Positions 39,401 to 48,621 of a stretch of DNA of 64,000 bases are shown piece by piece. Both the position numbers and the translations under genes were made by a program. Position 1 is the first letter of the stretch. Every line of letters starts with the position of its first letter. The notes below the pieces were generated by a model. The model saw nothing but the letters and a program-made list of their open reading frames with translations. It ran no database searches and was not told the origin of the DNA. Source of the stretch: Phycisphaerae bacterium (GTDB lineage: Bacteria; Planctomycetota; Phycisphaerae; Sedimentisphaerales; Anaerobacaceae); assembly GCA_017993835.1 (NCBI GenBank), contig JAGOLX010000003.1:124001-188000 (forward strand). The letters are read 5' to 3'.

Positions 39401-41068
39401 CTACATGCGCTTGTAGCGAGGGCCGCCGCCGCCTTCGGGGGCGGTCCAGCGGATGTTGTCGAACGGACACTTCCGCTGGCAGGTCTTGCAGTGGAGGCAG
39501 TTCGAGGGGTTGGCCGCCTTGGGCTGGTCGTGGATCTCCTCGTAGACGCCCGCCGGGCAGAACGCGACGCACGGCGCGTTCAAGGTCGGCTTGCACTTCG
39601 TCGTGCAGATCGTCGGATCGACGATCTTGAGGTGCGAGGGCTGCTCCTCGCGGTGTTCAGTGGCCGCGACCGCGGTGAACGTGTCCTTGTCGAAGTTCAT
39701 GTGCGGCTTGAGCCTATATGGGGCACCGGTCATCGCTGCGTAGTCCTTTTCGACGTGGAACTGAGGCAGCCAGCCGCCCAGGACCGAGAACGGCATGCCC
39801 TGCAACGGCCCAAACTTCGCAACCGTCTGTCGGAAGTTCTTGGCCGACTTCATTTCCTTGGCGATGTTCGACTGCTCGACGTTGGCGGTGTACTTGGCCG
39901 CCGCGACGCCGGGGTCATCGAGCGAAGCGACGATGGCCTTGGCCGCCAGCATGCCGGACTCGATGGCGTTGTGCAGACCCTTGATCTTGCACATATTCAC
40001 GAAGCCGGCGCTGTCGCCGAGGATCATGACGTTGCCCTTGCCGATGCTCTGGGTCTCGGGATCTCGCGGGACAGCGTACCAGCCGCCCTCGGGGATCATC
40101 TTGGCGCCGGCCTCGACGACCGTGCCGCCTTCGATGAACTGCTTGACGAACTTGTGCTCCTTGAACCGCACGAGGGCGTCCTGGGCGTTGAAATTGTGAT
40201 ACTTCCAGTCGAGCCCGACGATCATGCCGACCGCGAGGTGGTCCTGCTCGCCGGCGTAGACGATGCCGCCGCCGAACATGCCGGGACCGAGGACCGGCGT
40301 CCAGATCGGGTAACCCATCGCGTGGACGACACGGCCTCGCGTGAACTTGTTGTACTGTTCCGGCGTGACCTTGATGAGTTCCTTGACGCCGATGGAATAG
40401 AGCTGGTGCGATTGACGCTTGAGACCTGCGGATTCGACGAACCGCTCGGTGACAAGCCCGTCGCAGCCTTCCGCCAGGACGATGAACTTCGCCTGGATCG
40501 TCTCGCCCTCGACGTAGTTGGGCTGCTTGTGCCCATCCTTGTCGATGCCCTGGTCGACGAGCTTGACGCCCTCGGCGACCGCGTCGCCGTTGCAGACGAC
40601 GTGATCGGCCGCAAAACCCGTCAGGACCTCGATGCCCATGCTCTTCGCGATCCCGCCGAGCCATTTCGTCAGCCGGCTGATCGAGACGGAGTAGTCGCCA
40701 TGATGAATCATCTGGCCGAAGGCCAGGCCCATCCTGCGAGCCAGCTTGAGCATGGGGAAGATCCCGAACGCCATGTTCTTGCCCAGCAGGAACATGATGT
40801 CGTCCTTGTCGATGACGTTGGCGAGGACCTGCTTGGCCTCGTCTGTGTCGCGCCAGCCGGGCTTGGCCGCGTCGAGCAGCGTGCTCAGCGGCTCCTTCTC
40901 GAGCACGGCCCCGGAGAGGTTGTGATTGCCCAGATCGAGGGACTTGTCGATCACGACGACATCGATCTCGGGCCTGAGCACCTTCAGTTGGATCGCGGTC
41001 GAAAGCCCCGCCGGGCCCGCGCCCACGACCAGGACCGACGCTTTGCTGTATTCACTATGATTCGGCAC
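39401..41068 (-). CDS. Electron-transfer flavoprotein:quinone oxidoreductase (FixC/ETF-QO type, with ferredoxin tail)
   Basis: A 555-residue membrane-associated flavoprotein that passes electrons from ETF to the quinone pool. The FAD motif VLVVGAGPAGLSTAIQLK is at residues about 12-30; GKGNVMILGDSAGFVNMCKI is the second FAD motif. The C-terminal ferredoxin part holds CTTKCKPTLNAPCVAFCPAG and CLHCKTCQRKCPF, followed by the family ending PEGGGGPRYKRM. There are two Cys groups where typical ETF-QO has one cluster, as if FixC and a FixX-like ferredoxin were fused. It lies 50 bases after the ETF gene in one operon. No acyl-CoA dehydrogenase gene is in the window. Confidence 0.92.
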   Translation of the reverse strand: MPNHSEYSKASVLVVGAGPAGLSTAIQLKVLRPEIDVVVIDKSLDLGNHNLSGAVLEKEPLSTLLDAAKPGWRDTDEAKQVLANVIDKDDIMFLLGKNMAFGIFPMLKLARRMGLAFGQMIHHGDYSVSISRLTKWLGGIAKSMGIEVLTGFAADHVVCNGDAVAEGVKLVDQGIDKDGHKQPNYVEGETIQAKFIVLAEGCDGLVTERFVESAGLKRQSHQLYSIGVKELIKVTPEQYNKFTRGRVVHAMGYPIWTPVLGPGMFGGGIVYAGEQDHLAVGMIVGLDWKYHNFNAQDALVRFKEHKFVKQFIEGGTVVEAGAKMIPEGGWYAVPRDPETQSIGKGNVMILGDSAGFVNMCKIKGLHNAIESGMLAAKAIVASLDDPGVAAAKYTANVEQSNIAKEMKSAKNFRQTVAKFGPLQGMPFSVLGGWLPQFHVEKDYAAMTGAPYRLKPHMNFDKDTFTAVAATEHREEQPSHLKIVDPTICTTKCKPTLNAPCVAFCPAGVYEEIHDQPKAANPSNCLHCKTCQRKCPFDNIRWTAPEGGGGPRYKRM

Positions 41069-41117
41069 GTTCTATTTCCTTAAGTTTGATTTATGACTGT
41101 AAGAATCAAACGTCCTC

Positions 41118-43217
41118 TCACGCCTCGTGAAGGGCTTCCACCAGCTTCGGGATCACATCCTCGACGGTCCCGACCATATAGTAGTCGCACTGCTTGAAGA
41201 TCGGGGCGTTCGGGTCGCTGTTGATCGCCACGATCGTCTCGCTGTTCGCGACGCCGATCATGTGCTGGATCGCGCCCGAGATGCCCAGCGCGACGTAGAG
41301 CTTGGGACCGACGGACGTGCCGGTCTGGCCCACCTGGTGGATTCGCTCGACAAAGCCCTGCTCGACCGCAGCGCGGGAGGCGCCCCGCTCGACCTCGGTT
41401 TCGAGCTTGTGGCTCAGGGCACTCGTCAGATGGCCTACGAGCTTCTCGAACCCATCGCGGCTCTGCATGCCCTTGCCGCCGGAGACGATGGCATCCGCGT
41501 GGAGGTTCACCGCGCCGTGTCCCAGTTCCGTCTTGATGATTTCGAGACTGACGTCCGCGTCGGTGATCTCAACCTTGTGATGGACGATCTTGCCCTTGCG
41601 GGAGGGGTCGGCCGGGATGCGTTTCATCACGCCCGGACGGGCAGTTGCCATCTGGCACTTGGAGCTCTTCGTGCGAATCGTCGCCATGACGTTTCCGCCG
41701 AGGGCGGGACGGGTCTGCAGGAGCAGGCCGACCTCGCCCTTTCGCGAGCTGTCGCGGATGTCGAGACCGGTGCAGTCGGCGGTCAGGCCGCAACCGGTGC
41801 GGTAGGAGATCATCGGCGCCAGGCTTCGGCCCTGCGGCGTCGCGGCGTAGAGAACGATCTGCGGCACGTACTTGTCAATCGCATCGGCGATCACCTTGCG
41901 ATAGGCGGTCGGGTCGAACTCGGCGAGCAGCTTGTGCTCGATGGCGTAGACCGTGTCCGCGCCCGCCGCGATCACCTCCTCGGCCATGTGCGCGACGTTC
42001 TCGCCTGCGATGCAGACGCCGACCTTCGTTTCGAGCGAGTCGGCCAGCTCTCGGGCCTTGCCGGTCAGCTCGAACGTCGCAGGATGCACCACGCCGTCGG
42101 CATGCTCCGCGACGACCCACACCTCGCCCTGGAAGGCGGGTTCGGTGGCCTTCATGCCGTTGAGCATGTCCTCGACGGCCTTCAGCGGAATCCTATCGCC
42201 GATCGCAGCCATGATCCGACCCTGGGTCGCTTCATCGATCTGATCGACCTTCTTGATATTGAGGTCTTCAAGGACCTGCGCGAGGAGGTTAAAGTCATCT
42301 TGTTCCTTGGCAGTGGCCTCGAAAGGCCGCTGGAAGAGGCTCTTGCGACGTTTGGGCAGGATGTACTTGCCGTCGTCTTTCTTGCCGCCAGCGGCGCCGC
42401 CGTTGCCGTTGCCCTTCTTGAAGTTCTCAACAACGATCCTGGCCAATTCCTTGGCGTCGGTCAGGTGCTTGCACTTGCGTGTGCTCTTTCCCGGCGGGAA
42501 CACGCGGATCACCGCGGTCTTGGAGCCCTTGGCGCCGATGAGGGGAGCGTTGATGTCCCCGGCCCCCCACTGGATCACGGGAGCCTTGGCCGCGGCGCGC
42601 ATCCCGCTGAACGTCGCGAACAGCGGATACTCGTACTTGGCGACGGTGATGACGGCGGGCAGTTTCTTCGTCGCGACCGTCTGGCTGCCCCCGCTGATGA
42701 TGCGAGTGAATTCGAAACGCTTCTTCGTGTACTGGGCGCCGGTCACATAGGCGATGCAGGGCAATCCCAGCTCCTCCGCGAGCTGCGCCGGGACCTGGGC
42801 GGTGTCGCCGTCGACCGACTGCATGCCCGCTACGACAAAGTAGTCGTCGCCGCAGGCGAGCAGTTCCTTGACGACTCTCCGAATGGCGCAGGCCAGCGGG
42901 TTGGCGGTTGCGACCGTGTCGGCGCCGCCCAGCGCCCGGTCCGTCAGCAGGACGACCTGGTCGGCGATCCGGGCCAGGCTGTAGCGAAGCACGTCCACCG
43001 CCATGGGCGGGCCCATCGTCACCGCGACGATCCGGGCCTTCGCGTCGCCGCTGATCTTCTTCATGTGGCTCGCGAACGCCAGTGCCTGGGCGTCCAGATC
43101 GTTGATCACGTTGGCCAGACGCGACCGGACCAGCGTGCCCGTCTCCGGGTCGAACGCATTGTCCGTGATCTGCGAGACGTCGGGAACCTGTTTGACCAGA
43201 ACAATGTAGTCACTCAT
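41118..43217 (-). CDS. Fused electron-transfer flavoprotein, beta and alpha subunits in one chain
   Basis: A 699-residue protein. Residues 1-265 are ETF beta / FixA (IVLVKQVPDVSQITDNAFDP, AGMQSVDGDTAQVPAQLAEE), residues about 266-335 a Gly/Lys-rich linker (KKGNGNGGAAGGKKDDGKY), and residues about 365-699 ETF alpha / FixB, including the FAD-binding region (APMISYRTGCGLTADCTGLD, RPALGGNVMATI, GQTGTSVGPKLYVALGISGA). The subunits are normally separate, adjacent genes. The next gene is ETF-QO, so the pair forms a full route from ETF to quinone. Whether it bifurcates electrons cannot be settled by eye. Confidence 0.93.
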   Translation of the reverse strand: MSDYIVLVKQVPDVSQITDNAFDPETGTLVRSRLANVINDLDAQALAFASHMKKISGDAKARIVAVTMGPPMAVDVLRYSLARIADQVVLLTDRALGGADTVATANPLACAIRRVVKELLACGDDYFVVAGMQSVDGDTAQVPAQLAEELGLPCIAYVTGAQYTKKRFEFTRIISGGSQTVATKKLPAVITVAKYEYPLFATFSGMRAAAKAPVIQWGAGDINAPLIGAKGSKTAVIRVFPPGKSTRKCKHLTDAKELARIVVENFKKGNGNGGAAGGKKDDGKYILPKRRKSLFQRPFEATAKEQDDFNLLAQVLEDLNIKKVDQIDEATQGRIMAAIGDRIPLKAVEDMLNGMKATEPAFQGEVWVVAEHADGVVHPATFELTGKARELADSLETKVGVCIAGENVAHMAEEVIAAGADTVYAIEHKLLAEFDPTAYRKVIADAIDKYVPQIVLYAATPQGRSLAPMISYRTGCGLTADCTGLDIRDSSRKGEVGLLLQTRPALGGNVMATIRTKSSKCQMATARPGVMKRIPADPSRKGKIVHHKVEITDADVSLEIIKTELGHGAVNLHADAIVSGGKGMQSRDGFEKLVGHLTSALSHKLETEVERGASRAAVEQGFVERIHQVGQTGTSVGPKLYVALGISGAIQHMIGVANSETIVAINSDPNAPIFKQCDYYMVGTVEDVIPKLVEALHEA

Positions 43218-43540
43218 ACGCAGCTCTTCCTATACAGAAACACCCTTCACGGTCGGGGTATATGAGCGAGGAAAGGACGTGCAGCCTCCGCCGCCCCACC
43301 TGCCTACGCAACCTGTCTGTGACTTCCGTACGACCAACGTTCCTAGACCACCACTTGAATCCCAGGCGGTAAATTGCGCATCATAGGGTGGTGTTACGGG
43401 CGTGTCAACCGATTTCGGCTAAAAGCTCGATGCATTGCGATCCGCCGCGACGAAGTGGAAAAACGTCCGCAAATCACTGCCCGGACTGGTATAATGACGT
43501 GGGTACAGGCTGGATTCGTGGATTCTCAGGCGGTGGGCCA
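43218..43540. other. Divergent intergenic region
   Basis: About 320 bases between divergently read genes; no gene, clear promoter box or strong hairpin was picked out by eye. Confidence 0.35.
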
Positions 43541-45499
43541 ATGACAGGACAGGCAGTCGCAAGAGCGTGGCGTTCCCTCCCGGCGGGCGTTGCCTTGGCG
43601 GTCTGCCTTTCTGCGAGCCTCGGGTGGGGCCAGATCTCCCCCCGGTGTGGAACGCTCACCCTTCCCGACCGGGCGACGTTCGACTACTTCTCAGATCGGA
43701 ACAACTTCCCCGGGGCCATGCAGGTACCCGAGGTGAAGTTCACGATCACGGGCGTCGATACGCCGGACCCGCAGTTGTACTTCATGAACACGAAAAACTA
43801 CCCCTACCACTATGATTTCGTCGTCGAGTGCCTCGGCTGGACCATCGATTTGGGCACGTTCGACCGCGAGACCTACTTCGCGGACAACCGCAAGAACCTC
43901 GCCGGCAGCATCATCGCCCACGACTACTACGAACCCAACGACGCAATCCAGGGCATCTACGTGATGGAGTTCTGGCCGACGGACCCAGTTGCCTTCGAAC
44001 TCGTCGAGTTGGCCCACGATCTGATCCTGGCCAACATGCCGTTCGCAAGAGACAGATTCTACTACCATGCGGCGGGCGAGACACAGCGAGCCCTGTACGG
44101 TGCCGAGCGGGAGTCATACGAGGCGTCTTCTATGGCGGTAATCCAGACCGAGGACCTGTACGCCAACGTCAGCTACACGCCGCTGACGCTGGGCGAATCC
44201 TATGGCAGGCTGCGGATCATCGAGGGCACCGAGACGGTGTCCGTCCGGGACATTGTGGTTTATCGGACGCTGCCGAACACGCTGAGCCACGTGGCGGGCA
44301 TTATTACCGAGGTCCCGCAGACGCCGCTGTCACACATCAATCTCAAGGCCAAGCAGAACAGCACACCCAATGCCTACATTCGCGGCGCGACCACGCTCGC
44401 GGAAGTGGTCGCCCTCGCGGGCAGATACGTCCGGTACAGCGTCCAGGCGGAGGGCTACACCCTGGAGGAGGCCACCGTGGAGGACGTGAACGCCTTCTTC
44501 GACTCCATCCGGCCCGTGGAATCGCAGTCGCCTCCGCGGAACCTGGCGGTCACCGCCATTGCCCCCCTGTCCCAGATCGGCTTCGCGAACTCCGATAGTT
44601 TCGGTGCCAAGGCCGCCAACGTCGCGGAACTCGCCAAGTTCCTCCCCGAAGGCATGGTCCCCGACGGTTTCGCGGTCCCGTTCCACTTCTACGACGAGTT
44701 CATGAAGCACAACGGCTTCTACGATCAGGCGACCGAGATGATGGCCGACCCCGCGTTCCAGAGCGATTTCCAGGCCCGCGAAGACGCGCTCGACGCATTC
44801 CGCAAGCGGATCCGCACGGGCGCAATGCCGGACTGGATGCTCGACGCGCTGCAGGCGATGCGCGAGTCGTTCGAGACGGACACGTCCCTGCGGTGCCGAT
44901 CCAGCACCAACAACGAAGACCTGCCCAGCTTCAACGGCGCCGGCCTGTACGACTCGCACACCCACCACCCCGACGAAGGGCACATCGCCAAGAGCATCAG
45001 GCAGGTCTGGGCCAGCCTGTGGACGTACCGTGCGTTCGAGGAGCGGGACTTTTACCGCGTCGATCACTTCCAGACCGCGATGGGCGTGCTCGTACACCCC
45101 AACTACGACGATGAGCAGGCCAACGGCGTCGCCGTTACAAAGAACATCTACGACCCCGAGTGGGAAGGCTACTACGTCAACGTCCAGGTGGGCGAGGACC
45201 TCGTGACCAACCCCGAAGCCTACTCGATCCCGGACGAGTTCCTCGTCGCCGACCTGGCGGGCGTGGAACGCTACGAAATCCAGTACATCCGCCACTCCAA
45301 CCTCGTCCCCGACGGCGGCAACATCCTGACGAAGGCCCAAATCTTCGAGCTGGCCGACAAGATGGCCCTGATCCAGAGCCACTTCCGGACCCTCTACAAG
45401 GTGAGCCGGTGGGACCTGGACTTCGCGATGGACATCGAGTTCAAGATCACCGCCGACGGGCGTCTGAACATCAAGCAGGCCCGCCCGTGGGTCGAGTGA
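43541..45499 (+). CDS. Secreted PEP/pyruvate-binding (PPDK N-terminal, ATP-grasp) domain protein
   Basis: A 652-residue protein with a signal peptide (residues about 1-31, LPAGVALAVCLSASLGWG). Residues about 340-645 match the nucleotide-binding domain of pyruvate phosphate dikinase/PEP synthase: NSDSFGAKAANVAELAKFLP, LRCRSSTNNEDLPSFNGAGL, AMGVLVHPNYDDEQANGVAV and a final IEFKITADGRLNIKQARPWV. The phosphohistidine and PEP-binding domains are not seen. The first 300 residues are a secreted, partly beta region without recognised family. An ATP-grasp kinase-like domain exported from the cytoplasm is unexpected. The ATG 43541 is chosen because it opens the signal peptide. Confidence 0.8.
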   Translation: MTGQAVARAWRSLPAGVALAVCLSASLGWGQISPRCGTLTLPDRATFDYFSDRNNFPGAMQVPEVKFTITGVDTPDPQLYFMNTKNYPYHYDFVVECLGWTIDLGTFDRETYFADNRKNLAGSIIAHDYYEPNDAIQGIYVMEFWPTDPVAFELVELAHDLILANMPFARDRFYYHAAGETQRALYGAERESYEASSMAVIQTEDLYANVSYTPLTLGESYGRLRIIEGTETVSVRDIVVYRTLPNTLSHVAGIITEVPQTPLSHINLKAKQNSTPNAYIRGATTLAEVVALAGRYVRYSVQAEGYTLEEATVEDVNAFFDSIRPVESQSPPRNLAVTAIAPLSQIGFANSDSFGAKAANVAELAKFLPEGMVPDGFAVPFHFYDEFMKHNGFYDQATEMMADPAFQSDFQAREDALDAFRKRIRTGAMPDWMLDALQAMRESFETDTSLRCRSSTNNEDLPSFNGAGLYDSHTHHPDEGHIAKSIRQVWASLWTYRAFEERDFYRVDHFQTAMGVLVHPNYDDEQANGVAVTKNIYDPEWEGYYVNVQVGEDLVTNPEAYSIPDEFLVADLAGVERYEIQYIRHSNLVPDGGNILTKAQIFELADKMALIQSHFRTLYKVSRWDLDFAMDIEFKITADGRLNIKQARPWVE

Positions 45500-45512
45500 C
45501 GCAACGACCTTG

Positions 45513-46616
45513 TCAGATCTTCACCACTGTCCGGTAGCGATGCGTGGGCTGTGGACGGCCTGGGCGAAGACAGCGGAGGTTCGAGATCTCGATTCGCACA
45601 CACCGACCGGCGACCCTGGCCAAGCTCTCGCGCACAACGCACTCCAAGTCCTCCGGCGGCATCTCCACTCGGGCGTTGACGATGAGGTCCGCCTGGTCGG
45701 GCGAGCCATCAATCCGGCCTTGCACAACGGGCTCGCACGCCAGATCCGTCAGGTTGCCCGAGCACTGCCCGCCTGCCGCCGTGAGCAGCAGCTTGACGTG
45801 TCCGATGCGGGCATGCCTCTCGCGGAACCTCGCGTGCAGTTCGTTCAGCAGGTCCCGACACACGGCATCCCATTCGACCTTCTCGGTCCCGGCGGACAAC
45901 TGAATGTCCGCGTTCAGCCAACCCAGGACCGCTTCACCCTCGGCGTAGACGTCGTAGTCCACGTCCGGGATGCGGGAGCCCGCTCGATCTGACGAGAGCA
46001 CCTCGTCGAGCCACGATTCCACGCCTTCGCCGGTCCGAGCGGAAAGAAACCGCACGACCGCCTGGGGGAATCGCTTGGCAATAAGCCGTTCCAGACGGCG
46101 CCGCTCGGCGGGCGACACCGCGTCGATCTTGTTGACGACGAGCAGATCGGCCTCTTCAAGCTGCTTGCAGAAGACGTACGCGGCGCTGGCGTGCAGCGAG
46201 TCCCCGTCGCCGTCCAGAACGCCGAGAAGACGCTGTGGGTCGGCCAGCACCGACAACGGCGACAGCTTGAATTCGCCCTTGAATCGGTCCTTCAACGGCT
46301 GGAGGATCGTCGCCGACAGGTCGGTGCAACTGCCCACCGGCTCGCCGATCAAGACGTCGGCATCGAGGGATTGCAGACCTTGCGCCGCGTCGATCAGGCC
46401 ATTGAAGTTGCAGCAGAAACAACTGCCCGCGACCTCGCGGACCGTCAGGCCCTTCTCCACCAGCAGCTTCGTGTCGACCAGGTCGGGGGCCTGGTCGTTG
46501 GTAATCAGGCCGACGCGCCGACCTCGTTTGGCGAGCAGCTCGGCCGCCCGCCACAGGAGCGTGGTCTTGCCCGCACCAAGAAATCCGCCGACGAATATGA
46601 TCCGCGTTTGACCCAT
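45513..46616 (-). CDS. G3E-family (CobW/COG0523) metal-chaperone-type GTPase
   Basis: A 367-residue cytoplasmic GTPase. G1 is GGFLGAGKTT, the metal-binding CxCC motif is GSCFCCNFNGL, the Walker B-like block is IGEPVGSCTDLSA and G4 is NKID. The C-terminal CobW_C-like part has several charged strands. The family delivers metals or cofactors to enzymes. It is the last gene of an operon (PadR, aquaporin, radical SAM, GTPase), 16 bases after the radical SAM gene, so it may assist that enzyme's metal or cobalamin loading (inference). Confidence 0.88.
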   Translation of the reverse strand: MGQTRIIFVGGFLGAGKTTLLWRAAELLAKRGRRVGLITNDQAPDLVDTKLLVEKGLTVREVAGSCFCCNFNGLIDAAQGLQSLDADVLIGEPVGSCTDLSATILQPLKDRFKGEFKLSPLSVLADPQRLLGVLDGDGDSLHASAAYVFCKQLEEADLLVVNKIDAVSPAERRRLERLIAKRFPQAVVRFLSARTGEGVESWLDEVLSSDRAGSRIPDVDYDVYAEGEAVLGWLNADIQLSAGTEKVEWDAVCRDLLNELHARFRERHARIGHVKLLLTAAGGQCSGNLTDLACEPVVQGRIDGSPDQADLIVNARVEMPPEDLECVVRESLARVAGRCVRIEISNLRCLRPGRPQPTHRYRTVVKI

Positions 46617-46632
46617 GGTGATCCTCCTTGGT

Positions 46633-47727
46633 TCAATCCTGGTGATCTCTCAATGCCACGCTCTTCCCGGGCCCGGTCACGACCCTGTCATACCCTGCTT
46701 CGACCAGCATGTTCCGGCAGTCTGCGGTCGTGATCTCCTGGCTGCGGCGCCAGAGAGCGGAACTGAAACCCTCCTTATCGCCATCCGATTCACCAGCGGA
46801 ATCACTCACGGTCTGCGTGGGCTCACCCGCCTCAGGATACAGGGCATTCGCGCCGCTCATCAGGCCCAGTACGTTCGATTCATGCACCGCGATGCTCCGC
46901 ACCGTGGGCGTCCCCAGGGTGGCCAGGGCAACAACCGCAACGACTTGGGCCAGACGGGCCAGCGGCAGCCGCCCATGATGAAACAACGGAGAGCCCGGCA
47001 CCGGGAATCGCCGCATCATGGCGTGCTGACAGGGGCCCAATTCCATTCCCATGAAGATCTGTTCCACAACCTCCTCGACCGTGTGCTCCGGCCCGATCGG
47101 CTCGCAGGAGTTGTACCAGTCCAGACCCGCCTCCCGAGTCCGCTCAATCGTCCGCAGCCGCTGGGCCGGGGTCAGATGAGTATCCCGACCCTCCCCCAGG
47201 CGACAGACATGGTACGCACCCGTCATGCCGGCGGCCTTGAGCGACTTCAACTGCTGGGCCGAAATGTCGCCGATGTTGGCGAGCAACTCCGTCTCGACGG
47301 GGACGTGCCTTCGCATTTGCGAAACATAGTCGAGGAACCAATCGAAACCGAACCGATGCATCGTCATGATGAAGATGCCGGTCACACCGCCGCGAGAGAA
47401 GGCACTGGCTCTCTGGATCGACTCTTCCATCGACAGGGTCGATTCGCGGATCGTCGTGTGCGGCTTGGCGAACGCACAGAACGCACAGCCCCCATCACAG
47501 GGCGCCATGTGGACCCCGATCTGTCCGAGCATGAGACCCGCGTTGCCGAAGCGCCGCCGGGTGATCGCGTTGGCGGTCGCTCGCAGAACACCCGCCTCCA
47601 GGGAGTCGGATGAGAAACCCAGTAGATACCGGCAGTCCTCCTTGCTCGCGACTTTCCCCGCCATCGCCGCATCCAAAATGCCGCGAAACCGATGCTCCAA
47701 CACATTATCTCCGCACGGAACTACCAT
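46633..47727 (-). CDS. BioB/HydE-like radical SAM protein, unknown substrate
   Basis: A 364-residue enzyme with a radical SAM CxxxCxxC motif in CDGGCAFCAF and BioB-like surroundings (IGVHMAPCDGGCAFCAFAKP, ELLANIGDISAQQLKSLKAA, AYHVCRLGEGRDTHLTPAQR). It is not BioB: its barrel motifs differ and no other biotin gene is nearby. The ATG at 47727 overlaps the aquaporin gene by 23 bases and has a strong SD (GGAGG, 6 bases upstream). The operon context with a PadR regulator, a channel and a metal GTPase suggests a dedicated small-molecule pathway. Confidence 0.85.
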   Translation of the reverse strand: MVVPCGDNVLEHRFRGILDAAMAGKVASKEDCRYLLGFSSDSLEAGVLRATANAITRRRFGNAGLMLGQIGVHMAPCDGGCAFCAFAKPHTTIRESTLSMEESIQRASAFSRGGVTGIFIMTMHRFGFDWFLDYVSQMRRHVPVETELLANIGDISAQQLKSLKAAGMTGAYHVCRLGEGRDTHLTPAQRLRTIERTREAGLDWYNSCEPIGPEHTVEEVVEQIFMGMELGPCQHAMMRRFPVPGSPLFHHGRLPLARLAQVVAVVALATLGTPTVRSIAVHESNVLGLMSGANALYPEAGEPTQTVSDSAGESDGDKEGFSSALWRRSQEITTADCRNMLVEAGYDRVVTGPGKSVALRDHQD

Positions 47728-48601
47728 CGAATTCCTCCACTTGCGATCCAGTCAAGACCTTGTGTGATGGTGCATCGACCTCTCGGGCCCTTCCCGAGCA
47801 GATCACACACCGGTACACAGCCGCGCCTGCGACTGCCCCAAGAATTGGCGAGAGGATGTACACCGTGAAGAAGCCGCCGCGAGGGCCGGGGATGGCGATA
47901 GTGCCCCAACCTGCCAGACACGCAAACAAGCGAGGCCCGAAGTCTCGGGCCGGATTGAAACCCGCCTGCGTCAGCGGTGCGATCACCGAGATGAGGATGG
48001 AGACGGTCAGGCCGATGAAGACAGGCAGCAGTCGCGTCCCGGGGCCGGAGCCGTTTTTGGCATCCGTGACCGCGAACACAAAGAACGCCAGGAAGGCGGT
48101 CCCGATCCCTTCGGCCAGCATCGCCTGCACGAGACGGACCGCATCGTCGGCCCAGTGCAAGCTCGCTACGCTGGCGGGATTCGGGAAGTACTCGCCGTAG
48201 ACCATCGCGGACAGCTCGCTGCCGGGGGCGCCGCGCACAATCCCGTGGGCAGACTCGAACTGAACCAGAATTCCCGAGAACAGCACATGCAGGACCGCAG
48301 CGGCGACGAAGGCTCCGACAAGCTGCGACAGGACGTACGGCAGTGCATGTCGCCAGGGGAACCCGCGGAAAACCGCGAACGACACTGTCATCGCGGGATT
48401 CATGTGGGCGCCGGAAAGGGCCCCGGTCGCGTAGATCGCCAGCGAGATGGCGGCGCCCCAGACGACGGCAACCTGCCAGATGCCCTGCTGGGCGCCGGTT
48501 AGCACCGCGGCGTGGACCGACCCAACCCCGAAGAACACCAGGATGAACGTGCCGATCGCCTCAGCCAGGCACTTTCGCAACAGTGTCGTAGACTCCCTCA
48601 C
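47705..48601 (-). CDS. Aquaporin / glycerol-facilitator family channel
   Basis: A 298-residue inner-membrane channel with six helices and two NPA boxes: GAHMNPAMTVSF and GFNPARDFGPR. The Asp after the second NPA (NPARD) is typical of glycerol-conducting members. The GTG start has SD GGAGGA. It lies 20 bases after the PadR gene and overlaps the radical SAM gene. It may pass a neutral solute such as glycerol, urea or a metalloid acid; which one is not visible. Confidence 0.93.
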   Translation of the reverse strand: MRESTTLLRKCLAEAIGTFILVFFGVGSVHAAVLTGAQQGIWQVAVVWGAAISLAIYATGALSGAHMNPAMTVSFAVFRGFPWRHALPYVLSQLVGAFVAAAVLHVLFSGILVQFESAHGIVRGAPGSELSAMVYGEYFPNPASVASLHWADDAVRLVQAMLAEGIGTAFLAFFVFAVTDAKNGSGPGTRLLPVFIGLTVSILISVIAPLTQAGFNPARDFGPRLFACLAGWGTIAIPGPRGGFFTVYILSPILGAVAGAAVYRCVICSGRAREVDAPSHKVLTGSQVEEFDGSSVRR

Positions 48602-48621
48602 GCTGTCCTCCGCGGATTTCG

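Noticed and set aside
39491-43265. Long plus-strand frames opposite ETF-QO and the ETF fusion
   Set aside because: Shadows of strongly recognisable minus-strand genes; no start signal or family.
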